The notes below the pieces were generated by a model. The model searched no databases and was not told where the DNA came from. It saw only the letters and a list, made by a program, of their open reading frames with translations. DNA of 40,357 nucleotides from Epichloe hybrida (lineage: Eukaryota > Ascomycota > Sordariomycetes > Hypocreales > Clavicipitaceae): contig JAFEKR010000120.1 in assembly GCA_019022495.1 (NCBI GenBank), forward strand, positions 1 through 40,357. Reading direction: 5' to 3'. This document shows, in pieces, positions 11,101-21,254 of the stretch. How positions within the stretch are numbered: position 1 is the stretch's first letter; each line of letters opens with the position of its first letter. The translations under genes and the position numbers were made by a program.

Positions 11101-12046
11101 CATTGTGGCGATCGTATCGTTGAATTGCTTGGGTCGGGAAGAGAGTGGCGAGAATGGAAGAGCACGATCAGGAATGGTGACGCAGTGCGGGGAGGGGAGA
11201 GAGGGAGGGGGGAGAGATGGAGAGCTTGACAAGCTGCTGATCGCGGCCAAAAGGAGGGCTGTAGATGCAATCTAGAAGACGGACGAATCCGTCGCTTTCG
11301 TAGTTGAGATGTCGGTTCGGTGCGCGGTGGTGGGCGAAGTGGCAGCCTTGCGGTGACGACCAGCAAGCAGACAAAACAGACAGAGTAGGCCGGGCTACGT
11401 TGGCAGATGGAGGTTGCGTCAGTGCTGTGGAGGCTTTTGATTGTCCCCAGTGGGGCGCGCCAGGGCTCACTGCGTTGCGCGTCTGCGACGTTCTGCAGAC
11501 TAAAAAAGTGGCCTCGTCGTCCAGTGCCAGACTTCCTTCGTCACCTTGTCTCTACTACTCTACTACATGTACACCACCATCAGTCTCACCCGCGAGTTGC
11601 GCCCAACACGGCCGACGCAAAGCCAGCGGCCTCTGCTCCCTGCTCCCTGCCTGCTCTCTGCTCTCTGCTCTCTGCTCTCTGCTCTCTGCTCTCTGCTCTC
11701 TGCTCTCTGCTCTCTGCTCTCTGCTCTCTGCTCTCTGCTCTCTGCTCTCTGCTCTCTGCTCTCTGGAACCTGAAGCCTGAAGCCAGAACTGTTGTGTCAC
11801 TCTAGTCCCGAGTCCTGCTGCCCGCCACTTACCAAGCTGTATCCGACTTTTGCACGAAGCTCCGCATAAACAGGCGCACAAAACGGTTGTCAGCCTCCAA
11901 CATACTTCGCCAAGTTCATTTCGACATCTACCGGTAAAGCTTGGAGATGGGCTTTGACTCTCACATCACACCACATTGATGAGGTCACCATCGGCGGCCT
12001 GCGCTTTGTGAGTGAATGCCAGTCACCTGGACCGAGCAGCGCGTTC
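11101..12046. promoter_or_regulatory. Divergent promoter shared by VPS27 and the DOA4-like gene
   Basis: 946 bases separate the two start codons, so both promoters lie here. The main structure is the heptanucleotide repeat at 11652-11765. Frames of 100-158 codons on both strands arise from it and are not genes. In-frame codons upstream of 12047 (back to about 11954) contain no earlier ATG, so the DOA4-like start is set at 12047. Confidence 0.65.
11652..11765. repeat. (TGCTCTC)n heptanucleotide microsatellite, about 16 copies
   Basis: A near-perfect 7-bp unit is repeated about 16 times over 114 bases. One strand is pure pyrimidine plus G (CTCTCTG), so it is strongly strand-asymmetric. It sits about 280 bp upstream of the DOA4-like ATG and 550 bp upstream of the VPS27 ATG. 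Seven is not a multiple of three, so copy number changes would not be tolerated in coding sequence, which fits a non-coding location. Confidence 0.95.
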
Positions 12047-15000
12047 ATGGCCACAAACGCCAGATACAGCCTCCCTCCTGGGGGCTACGACGGCAGAAAT
12101 GGAGGAGCTGCGAGGCCTGGCGCAATGCCTTTTCCTCACATAGACGACATAGTCGCCATTCCGAAAGACATAGACCCAAACCAGTCCATTCGGCGGCTTT
12201 TGGCACAGGCGGAGAGCTCTCTGCGGCAATCTGAGATGAGCAGAGACTTCAAGAGGCCTGCTCTAGCTCTTAAAGATTACATTCGGGCATATGTTATCGC
12301 CGTGCAAACCATCTCAAAACACCAAGACTACCCTGCTCTTCGATCCACGCATGGCAGTGATGTTGCTCGCCTGCATAGCTTGTTGCTGAAAAGAATAGAT
12401 CAACAGAGCGTTATATACGAGAAGATCAAACAAGACATTATCGCTGACAACAAGATCAGCGGAGTTCAGCCCACTATTGGGCGATCAGCTCCCTCACCAG
12501 CTACGAACGGGCTTTCGGCTGTTTCATCAACAACTAGTCATGATACCGGCGGGAGAACACTACAACGACCCGCACCCCATGGGCTTGCGCCGAATGCTGC
12601 AAACGAGTCTCCTGCCAAGGCAAAGCCAGTGGTGCATCCGAAACCTCCCTCTCTTTATGGGAATGCCATTCCACCTGGACATGCTCGAGCCAACTCAGCT
12701 AGTAATGTGACGCTGGATCTGGCGGCGAGATTTGCCAATCTGAGGGGACCTCAAGCTTCTCCTGGTCAAGATCCTCGTATCAAAACATATTCGATCCTTC
12801 CACAGAAACTCTCTGGGCCCAGAGAGATGCCACCATCTCCTCAAAAGATCAGCGTCGACACAGACAGCGCCGCTGCGCTACCGAAATTACCCGACGCTAT
12901 ATACAGTCCAGCACGCGGCAGTGTATCTGGAGAAGCTGCTCGTTTGCCAACAAGCACACCTCGAGGTCTTTTCAGCCGAACAGGATCGTCCACTTCACTG
13001 GCTAGTACGACAAGCTTAAACCAACCGCGGCAAAGTAATGAATATTTCCCCCCAGTCCCACCAAACACATCCAGCTCATCGAGCATTGCCGACAAGGCCT
13101 TTGAAATACCTGAAGGTGATACAATCACCCCCGAGCAGCTCTATGCATTAAAAAAAACAAAAGCCTCCGTTTTACTTATCGATATTCGTTCTCGGGACGA
13201 CTTCGATGAAGGTCATATCATGGCTTCTTCGATCATATGCATTGAACCCAGCATATTGATGAGGCATAATGTTTCAGCATCTGACATTTCAGATAGCTTG
13301 GTACTATCTCCAAACTCCGAGCATGCTGTATTCGAGAAGCGAGACTTGTACGACTTGGTCATTTTCTATGATCAGAACTCCGAGTACATTCCCCACACGC
13401 AGAAGAACTCAGATGAAGAGGTCGTCATGTCCCTGCACCGTGCCCTAGTACTTCTCAACTATGATCGTGAACTGAAAAACTCCCCCAAGCTTCTCAGAGG
13501 TGGCTTAGACGGCTGGGTAGACTTGATGGGTTCCCATTCACTACAGTCGACTCCGTCGGCGCAATCCAAGGCTAACCAAACAAGGGCTCGTCATGGTCTG
13601 ATCAGGAGAAAAGGATCCAAGTACATCGTCACACCGTTGCAATCCGAAGAAGATATAAAGGCATGGCAGAACACACTGGACAAGGATGCCAGTCGCCCTG
13701 CATTTCCTCGTACTGGTGATGAATTCCTCAGGCATCCTCCCACATCAACTGAACGACAGTCCATGGCATCGACGATGTCCACAGAGCAGCGATACAGACA
13801 TGACTTGGCAAATCGATTTAGCTCACCGACGCAATTACCACCGCCGCCAGCTCGACCTCAAGCTGCGGTCCAACGACCCAGTCACAGTGGCCTGTCTCAG
13901 AGCGACCATGTGGAGGATGACTTTGCTAGTCAACCCAAGAAAGTCCCCGAGCAACTATACTACACCGGCCTCAACAACCCTCGCAACTGGTGTTACGCCA
14001 ACAGTACCCTACAGTCGCTCCTCGCCTCTCCAGGGTTCGGACGAGAGCTTGCCGATCGAGCATGGGAGAAGAGATACAAGAACATGGTGCCGCGAAAAGG
14101 AAACGAGAAGAGGGATCAGCCACAGCTCATGATCCAGATGATATCTAATTTATTCCACTGGATGAGTTCGGGCAAGTTCGAGACAATGAAAGCCCAGATG
14201 CTCATGGTACGTTGCAAAATCCTTGCAGCAAATCTTGATCAGCCCAACGCGCTTCGACCAAGGCTAACCCCTCATGTAAATAGGAGTATTCTCGACACCT
14301 TTGTAAGACTGGTGACCCGCAGACTCAATTCGGTGGCCCGGATCAGCAAGATGCCCAAGAGTTCATGTCCTTCATCATGGATCAACTTCATGAAGAGACA
14401 AATCTTCTCCGCAATTTGGAGGGCATAGCCGACAAACCAGACACCAAAGGGCAATCGCCCGCTCGAGCAGCAGTAGAGTACTGGCGAAACCATTGCAAAC
14501 TGAATGATTCGATTGTTGACAGATATTGGCGAGGACTGGAGGTATCAACAGTGCAGTGCAAGCAATGCGAAAACCTAACATACACGTTCTCACCCTTTGA
14601 ATGGTTGTCGGTCGCTGTACATGGAATAGACGACATGACGCTAGCAGAGGCTCTTCAGAGAACTACTGCCGACAATGAGCTCGCTGATTTCGAGTGCGAC
14701 CACTGCCAAAGCAAAGGCCGGGCGATACAAAGAATGTCGCTGGCCCGCATGCCGGAGCTTTTATGCATCAGCTTCCGCCGATTTCATTACCAGGGCAGAG
14801 GATTCACCAAGAACAACGCAGCAGTGACCTGGGACTTCAACGACTTCGACTTCTCGCCATACTTTATCGACTCGGCATGCTCGTCTCAACGGTCATGTAC
14901 GACAGACAAGGCCTTCTCCGGCCCTTTTAAATACGAATGCTATGCCGTCATTGTCCACGCAGGGCGATCAATCAACACGGGCCATTACTACGCCTATGTC

Positions 15001-15168
15001 CGTGACTCGACGACCCACGGGCAAGATGCTTGGCTCCTTTGCAACGACAGCGTGGTCAAGAGAGTCCGCATAGGCAGTCGGAAGAATGACGATGTGCAAA
15101 ATGACGTGTTCAGATCAGGCGAGGATAAGGTCCCGTACCTGGTCTTTTTCCGAAGAAAGGGTGCATGA
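12047..15168 (+). CDS. DOA4: DOA4/USP8-like ubiquitin carboxyl-terminal hydrolase
   Basis: Exons are 12047-14206 and 14284-15168 (77-nt intron, GTACGT donor, AAATAG acceptor), giving 1014 residues. Seen in order: an N-terminal helical USP8-dimerisation/MIT-like domain (about 25-140, 'SIRRLLAQAESSLRQSEMSR'), a Pro/Ser-rich linker, a rhodanese-like domain (about 360-500, 'VLLIDIRSRDDFDEGHI') lacking an obvious active-site Cys, and a USP catalytic domain. The catalytic Cys is residue 649 in NPRNWCYANSTLQSLL, the His is residue 954 in NTGHYYAYVR, and zinc pairs are CKQC and CDHC. This order matches DOA4/USP8, which removes ubiquitin from cargo at endosomes before vesicle sorting. The Cys box departs from the usual GNTCYMNS. 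It is divergently paired with VPS27, which works in the same pathway. Start 12047 is the first in-frame ATG. Confidence 0.92.
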
Positions 15169-16032
15169 GGAGGAGCCACATGCAGCATCTGATTCATCTT
15201 TACGATGACGCATACCCCATCACGCCATTGTTCAAGGAGAAGAAGCGGGGGGACTACGCAACATGTTCACCAACAGTGTTGTATCAAGAAGGTGTCGTAA
15301 AATCAACCCTATGGGTACCCATATTGCTGAATGAAAGGAATGTTGCAATAATTTTTCGCGTAACACGTGGATTCCCCATGATTTAGAGCCTTTATTTACG
15401 ATTTCGGAATGTGGTGGGTATATAGGGGACTTCATGGCGGGCATACAGCGGATATGGGGGTTTTTTTTTTTTTTTTTGTGCGCACAATCATTGAAGAATT
15501 ACAATGTAGCGAAGTCGTGCCAAGATCTAGTGAGTGACGCGTCAAACTATCGTGCGCGAATCGGGTCCATGGATCTGGAATCATCAACGAATGAACGCTG
15601 TGTGGCTGGATACCTACCGTTCTACCTACCTTTGTAGATGTATGTACGGTGCGCGACCTCACAGTCGCTCGATTACGGTTCTTCACACAAATCACGAACG
15701 CTCGAATTTCAGGGAGATTAAATATGTGTCATGGCAAGCATCTGACCGGTACAATTTCTACAGAGTTTCGGACCACCCGCCACAAGCTGATGTTACAGAT
15801 AGGACGGGTTACATGAAACGCAATACAAAAATAGCAGGCAGAAAAAGGCATCATATCATGGTATATGTGGAAAAATTACGCAGCTGCACCGGATTCATGA
15901 TGGGTCGAGTCATCACGCGCATCCTGATTTTCAGTCAATTTTTCCGTCGGGTAAACCACCACTTTCAACCACCGAAACATTCGGAGTAGGAACCGTTTTC
16001 CCGCCCGTAAACAGTTGCCGAATAGTACGGTT
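15169..16032. other. Intergenic region between convergent genes
   Basis: Shared 3' space of the DOA4-like gene (+) and the acyl-CoA synthetase (-). A poly-T tract occurs at about 15461-15477. A 151-codon frame at 15534-15989 has no domain, no splice context and basic, non-protein-like composition, so it is not credited. Nothing else is visible. Confidence 0.6.
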
Positions 16033-18340
16033 TTAGGAGGTGCTCTTCAAGCAGGCATCAATCTCCTTCTTGTATCGGTCGCGGATGACTTTTCGGTTCA
16101 GCTTTTGGGTGGCGGTGACGAGACCCTGTAAATTCTCCATTAGCTTTCGGTGCAACCGAGATGAAGAAGATTCAAAAGACGCAAGAGAGATGGCGACTTT
16201 ACTTACGCTAGGGGGTGTCCACTCCTCGTCAGTAATGACGACTCCCGTGATGATTTCCATCGAGCTCAAACCAGCACGCTTGCCAGTAGCTTGTAAATCC
16301 TTCAGAACAGCGTCGCGAACCTTGGAATTGGTGTGCATCTCATGCTCAGCAACACCCAGCTCCTTGGCCTTCTCGACAAGAACCTTCTCGTTGGGCATGA
16401 TGACAGCAATAGGCCGCGAGTGTTCGGGGTCGGCATGAACCATGACGTTGCTGACAGTCTGGGCTCCTCGGTAAATCGATTCAACCTTCTCCAGAGCAAT
16501 GTATTCACCACCTTGCATCTTGACCAGGTTCTTGAGACGGTCAATGACTCTCAGGTGACCTTGGGAATCAAATTCACCAATATCGCCCGTCTTGAACCAA
16601 CCATCCGGGGTAACGGCCTTGGCAGTCTCCTCGGGGTTGTTGTAGTACTCCTTCAGAATGGGCAGTCCCTTCATCCAGATCTCTCCCTGGGGAACCTTGA
16701 CATTGTCGGTATTGTAGCCGAGCTCGGGGCAAGAAACGAGCTTGACATCGATGGCAGCGGGGATGGGACCAATAGCGTTGGGAGAGAATTCGAGAGGGCA
16801 GCCGAGGGCGCCGTTGGCACAGGTCTCTGTGAGTCCGTAACCGACCAACATAGGAGCAAGAACAAGGGACAGGAACTGCTTGGTACTGTCCGAGATGCCA
16901 CTAGCACCGTTCATGGTGAATCGAAGACGGCCACCGGTCAATTCGCGAACCTTGGAGAAAACGATGCCGTCAAAGACACTGGCAAGCGGCAGCTTGTTTC
17001 GCGACATGAACGACTTGTAGTTGTAAGCGCCCCAGAACAGGCCCTTGAGAAGAGGGCTGGAGCTATCCAGCTTGGCCATGACCCCCTTCTTGACCGTTTC
17101 CCAAACCTGTGGGACACCAACCAGAGCAGTCGGTCGGAATTCGCGCATGTCACCAGCGCAATTCTTGACGGAAACGTCGGACAGAGTGCGAGGGTTACCA
17201 TAACCCAAGGTTCCACCGATGAACAGCACCAGGTTTTCTAGGACCATCTCGAAAATATGAGCCAGTGGCAGGTAGGCCAAGACGAATTCCTTGTCGCTCA
17301 CGCACTCGTCAACGCAGGTAAGAAGGCCAGTAACTACAAATTTATGTTAGCCTCGACAAATTCGTTGGAGGCGTATGGGGAGGGCCTCCAATGACAGCAA
17401 CGTACCAGCAGAAACAACACCCTCATGAGTAAGGCAGGCGCCCTTTGGCAGACCTGTCGAGCCAGATGTGTACATGATGCAATACAAATCCTCAGGCTTG
17501 GGAGGGACGGCATCTACCATGTTTTCCTCACCGAGCTTGCGCAGTTCTTCGTAGGTGAGGACCTTGAGGTCAGGGTTGTTGTTCTTGAATTCCTCAACCT
17601 CGCCGCCATTACCGAAGATACAGTCTTCATTGATGATGACGGTCTTGACACCAGACTTTTTGATAGGGTTGATGGCCGTCTTCAGCAGATGAGGGTCCAC
17701 AAACATGGCGGTGGCATCGCTCTGAACAAGGGAGTGCTCGACGCCGCTCTCACCGAGGGTATCATAGGCGGTAACGATGGCGATAGACTGCGAGGCGCAG
17801 CCGTGTGACATTGAGATCCATGGCAAACTAGTTGGCGAACATATCAGCGAGGGGCATAGTGAATGGAGAATGCTTCGAGGCCAGGAGAAGAGTTTACCTA
17901 GTGGTTGCAAACAAGTGAAGCTTGTTTTCTGGAGTAAGTCCTAGTTTGCGAAGACCCGAGCCGAGCTGAAGAACAAGAGTCTCGTACTCCTTGTAGGTGA
18001 TGTAAGAGTATCTGGAGAGCTCAAAGAACTGCCATTCCTTGTCGACTTCCTGAATTTGGCCATCAATGGTCTTCTTGACCTTCCTGGTCTCCTTGTGAAG
18101 CTTGACAAGCCTGCGTGAAGCCAAAGCCTGATGGTTTGGGTAGACACGGGCGCTGTGCTTGACAATATCAAAGATGTTTTTGATGTCGTCGGCGGGACGT
18201 GTGAGAAGTCCGTTCTTGGCACGGGGATGGCGACGAGGAATTGTTTCTCCAGGGACCTTTTCGTAGCCGGGAGCTTCGATAGTATACGGCGGCTTGTGCA
18301 CCGGGGATAAGGGCATTATGCCCGTGGTGTAGTCCATCAT
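16033..18340 (-). CDS. FAA1: Long-chain fatty acyl-CoA synthetase
   Basis: Exons are 18340-17898, 17827-17406, 17333-16207 and 16125-16033. The product is 694 residues from the ATG at 18340, or 693 from the adjacent ATG at 18337. It joins fatty acids to CoA at the expense of ATP. Seen: 'ATTSLPWISMSHGCASQS', P-loop YTSGSTGLPKG (about 266-276), YLPLAHIFEM, VGYGLTETCANG, and the FACS signature DGWFKTGDIG followed by DRLKNLVKMQGGEYIALE. Length and motifs match fungal FAA1/FAA4; which paralogue is uncertain. Introns of 70, 72 and 81 nt restore conserved sequence; the last gives EEWTPPSGLVTATQKLNRK. That 81-nt intron has no in-frame stop. The frame is also open upstream of the ATG, through an (AGCTCC)n repeat, to an ATG at 18685. 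No peroxisomal PTS1 is seen (C-terminus KSTS). Confidence 0.93.
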
Positions 18341-18410
18341 GATTGTGTGGCGACGGGAAGTGACAGGCTCGAAGAGAGTTGCAAGGTTAAGGAGGATGCG
18401 GACGGAGGTT

Positions 18411-18506
18411 GGAGCTGGAGCTGGAGCTGGGGCTGGGGCTGGAGCTGGAGCTGGAGCTGGAGCTGGAGCTGGAGCTGGAGCTGGAGCTGGAGCTGGAGCT
18501 GGAGCT
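18411..18506. repeat. (GGAGCT)16 hexanucleotide repeat
   Basis: Sixteen hexamers occupy 96 bases, two of them GGGGCT variants. On the minus strand the repeat is in frame with the acyl-CoA synthetase and would encode alternating Ala-Pro, about 24-55 codons upstream of its assigned ATG. Being a multiple of three it would preserve frame if translated, but no evidence shows that it is. Confidence 0.95.
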
Positions 18507-18689
18507 GATGCAGAGCACGATGCTGTTTTCAAAGTACGAATGGGGAGATGATGGATGCGAATCGCCAGGGGGGCGCAGCCCGGGGTTCTATGTACTCCGC
18601 ATGTAAATGTACCTATGTAGTCCGTAGGCGCCGCAACAGGGTTGTAATATGTAGATTGGCCCCGCTTTGTCTGATGGTTTCGCACTTTG

Positions 18690-18960
18690 GCCAGAGCACG
18701 TCAGCCAACGTCAGCCAGAGCACGTCAGCCAGAGCACGTCAGCCAGAGCACGTCAGCCAGAGCACGTCAGCCAGAGCACGTCAGCCAGAGCACGTCAGCC
18801 AGAGCACGTCAGCCAGAGCACGTCAGCCAGAGCACGTCAGCCAGAGCACGTCAGCCAGAGCACGTCAGCCAGAGCACGTCAGCCAGAGCACGTCAGCCAG
18901 AGCACGTCAGCCGCACGCAGAGCACGTCAGCCGCCAGAGCACGCCGCACGCCAGCCAAGG
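18690..18960. repeat. 14-bp tandem array with TGACGT cores
   Basis: The unit GCCAGAGCACGTCA is repeated perfectly 14 times at 18714-18909. One further copy and a 10-bp shortened copy precede it (18690-18713), and degenerate copies follow to about 18960. Each full unit contains ACGTCA, the reverse complement of TGACGT, the half-site core of CRE/ATF-type bZIP sites; about 17 cores lie in 240 bases. The array ends about 170 bp before the NMNAT ATG. Confidence 0.95.
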
Positions 18961-19132
18961 CACGTGCAAGAATCTCCTTGTCGCGCAGCAACCCCACGTC
19001 CAACTTGCAGACAGCCGCTTCTTCCGCACCTGCATCATCCACCGCCCGCAGCTTGCCTGCTTTACGCTCAACATTCACATTGCCATATCATTACTTCCGG
19101 ACTCGTCGCCTCGTCGACGGTTCAAGCCCGTC

Positions 19133-20284
19133 ATGCCCTCCGACTTCCCCTACGTTAAGCTAATGACGCCCGAGGGTCGACGGGCATTCCCCTCCCACCG
19201 GCTTCGGCGGACATGCGACCCCGGCCGAACGCCGTTGGTCCTTGTTGCCTGTGGCTCATGTGAGTCATCTTTTGTACATACATCATAATGCATTCGACTG
19301 TGAAGCACACACGTTTGCTTTCTTCTTCCCCTTTCCACGTGTGCCATGCATGCATGACACTGATACTTGCCCTGTAGTTTCTCCTATTACGTTTCTACAT
19401 TTGCGCATGTTTCCCATGGCGCGGGATCATGCCCGCAATGAAGGTGAGTACCCGTACCCGACTTTGTCCGCATCCTCGAAAACCTCGCCAAAGCTCATAG
19501 CATACCTAACCACGATAAACCACCGTCAGGATTCGAAGCCATCGGTGGCTACCTCTCACCAGTGTCTGATGCCTACAAGAAGAAGGGCCTCGCGCCGGCC
19601 AACGACCGGATTCAAATGTGTCAGCTTGCTGCCGAAAACGCATCCAAATGGCTGATGGTGGATCCATGGGAGGCCGAAAACCCGACGTATATCCCTACTG
19701 CCCGGGTGCTGGATCACTTTGACTATGAGATCAACCACGTCATGGGCGGCGTTGAATGCACCGATGGTACTCGCAAGCCCGCAAAAATTGTGCTTCTGGC
19801 AGGCGCCGACCTGATACAAACAATCAGCACCCCCGACATCTGGGATGCCGAGGATGTGGATCATATTCTCGGCAATTTCGGCATCTTTGTCCTCGAACGG
19901 ACGGGGACTGAGCTTGACTCGGCCCTGGCAGCATTAAAGCGGTGGGAGAAGAACATCCATGTCATCAGACAGGTATGTGCCTGTCAACTCTGGCATTTCC
20001 TCGGAAGTGCCCGTCATGCATGGCTGATAGTCGACGTCAGGTTGTCACGAATGACATCTCTAGCACCAAAGTCCGGCTGCTGCTGAAGCGCGACATGAGT
20101 ATCGACTACCTGTACGCCTTGTCAAATTTCCACCAGTAGGGGGTGGCCAATTGTACTGACCATGCACAGGATTCCCGACGACGTCATCAACTACATCTAC
20201 GAGCACAACCTGTATCGCGAGCTGGATCTCGCAAAACCCGGCAAGGGAAAGGAACAGGCGACTGCGGAATCTGGCTCTATTTGA
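19133..20284 (+). CDS. NMA1: Nicotinamide/nicotinate mononucleotide adenylyltransferase
   Basis: Exons are 19133-19259, 19378-19443, 19530-19972, 20041-20111 and 20170-20284, giving 273 residues. The enzyme couples NMN or NaMN with ATP to make NAD or deamido-NAD, the last shared step of NAD synthesis. Splicing exons 1 and 2 creates VACGSFSPITFLHLRMF, containing the nucleotidyltransferase GSFSPxxxxH motif (about 41-50). Further hallmarks are EAIGGYLSPVSDAYKKKGL, WLMVDPWEA, 'IVLLAGADLIQT' and the terminal ISSTKVRLLLKRDMSIDYL signature. All four introns (58-118 nt) have canonical donors and acceptors and keep phase. The ATG at 19133 gives a short leader before 'TPLVLVACGS'; the frame is open further upstream only through repeat DNA. 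Start position is the least certain part. Confidence 0.93.
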
Positions 20285-20500
20285 AGGTCATGTGATTGGA
20301 TAGTAGATGTTCAAAGTCTCTTTATTTTGGATCTTTTGCTTGAGTATTTTCGAGGCGTTCGTGGGGGTGTTCTGCAACGATGCGAGACATGATACGCGCA
20401 ATATTGACGGGAGTATTTATCCTCCGTTCTCGGATTTTTCTTTTTACTCACACTCTATGATTGGAGAGCTGAGCCATGCAGCAGCGAAATAAAGGTGATT

Positions 20501-21006
20501 TTATCTGTTGAGAGCATTGAAGAACGAGGAGGAGAAGCAAAGGTAAGCCGAGATGACACATAACAAGATATCTAGAGGTAGAATTGCAGTCGTCTGCAGG
20601 CGCTGGTCACCATTGATACGATCAGTGATGCGATCAGAGATGTCTGGCAGTTTGTTTTTGTCAGTAGCCGGGCCTGGCGTCGGGGTCCGATGCAAAGAAG
20701 GTACTTACTCAAAGAGGTAGGTCGGTCGGCAGTAGACCCTTGGGTCCATGGAATTCGCATTGCCATGATTAGCTCGTCGTCGGCTGCTTCTGCATGCCGG
20801 AAGTAGGAGATGACAAATTCTGCCAGACATCGGGGGTCAACTTTCGGGTCTAGACCACGAAGTCGGCTTGGACCCGACTGCCTATGGGCTGGACGTCGGA
20901 GAGCTGGTGGTGACTTGTCAGGGATGTCATCTTGGTGAGCCGGCCGAACAAGTATGGTGACGTCGGTGTCTGGGTCAGGAGGAACTATACCCGTGGCGGG
21001 GATCAA
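20501..21006 (-). CDS. Possible small two-exon hypothetical protein
   Basis: A model of 21006-20709 joined to 20643-20501 gives 146 residues. It rests on a consensus GTAAGT donor, a CTACTGAC-like branch site and a CTGCCAG acceptor spaced 65 nt apart, with the frame kept across the join ('DRPTSL' to 'NISDRITDRINGD'). The part around 'DPRCLAEFVISYFRHAEAADDE' looks protein-like. The C-terminus is hydrophobic ('LDILLCVISAYLCFSSSFF') and could be a membrane segment. I recognise no family. It converges on NMNAT and lies in tandem after the DUF2461 gene. It could equally be non-coding with a chance intron. Confidence 0.35.
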
Positions 21007-21254
21007 TGGCCCAAGGAGGCGTCACGTATAGCTCGAGGGTGTGGCTCGTAAGGAGAGCTGGACGTGGGACATGGGAGACATCATGACATGCAACATGGCA
21101 GGGCTGTGTAGTTTACGGATCGATTGTCATCATACGCGGACAATGCCTACGCACTGCCAAACCCCCTTGCGTTGAAAATTATACAGCGGATATCTTTATA
21201 TTGCTTTGTCACCAAGAAAAATTAAAAAATTGGCCAACAGTAATTCGAAAAGCT

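Larger units (their letters stand above)
18341..19132. promoter_or_regulatory. Divergent promoter of acyl-CoA synthetase and NMNAT
   Basis: 792 bases lie between the two start codons. About 45 percent is tandem repeat: a GGAGCT hexamer near the acyl-CoA synthetase side and a 14-bp unit array on the NMNAT side. Long frames in this region on both strands are consequences of the repeats. No clear TATA element was found. Confidence 0.65.

Noticed and set aside
11304..11805. 130-158-codon frames with Leu-Cys-Ser repeats upstream of DOA4
   Set aside because: Translation of the heptanucleotide repeat; no conserved sequence on either side.
15534..15989. 151-codon + strand frame between convergent genes
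   Set aside because: No homology recognised, and it lies in 3' intergenic DNA with a poly-T tract.
19110..19140. GGTTCAAGCCC resembling a tRNA B box
   Set aside because: The flanking bases cannot form a T-stem, and no A box, anticodon arm or acceptor stem is present; it lies next to the NMNAT start.
18548..19288. 246-codon + strand frame through the 14-bp array
   Set aside because: The array is stop-free in all three + strand frames. Only the end of this frame, from 19133, corresponds to the real NMNAT exon 1.
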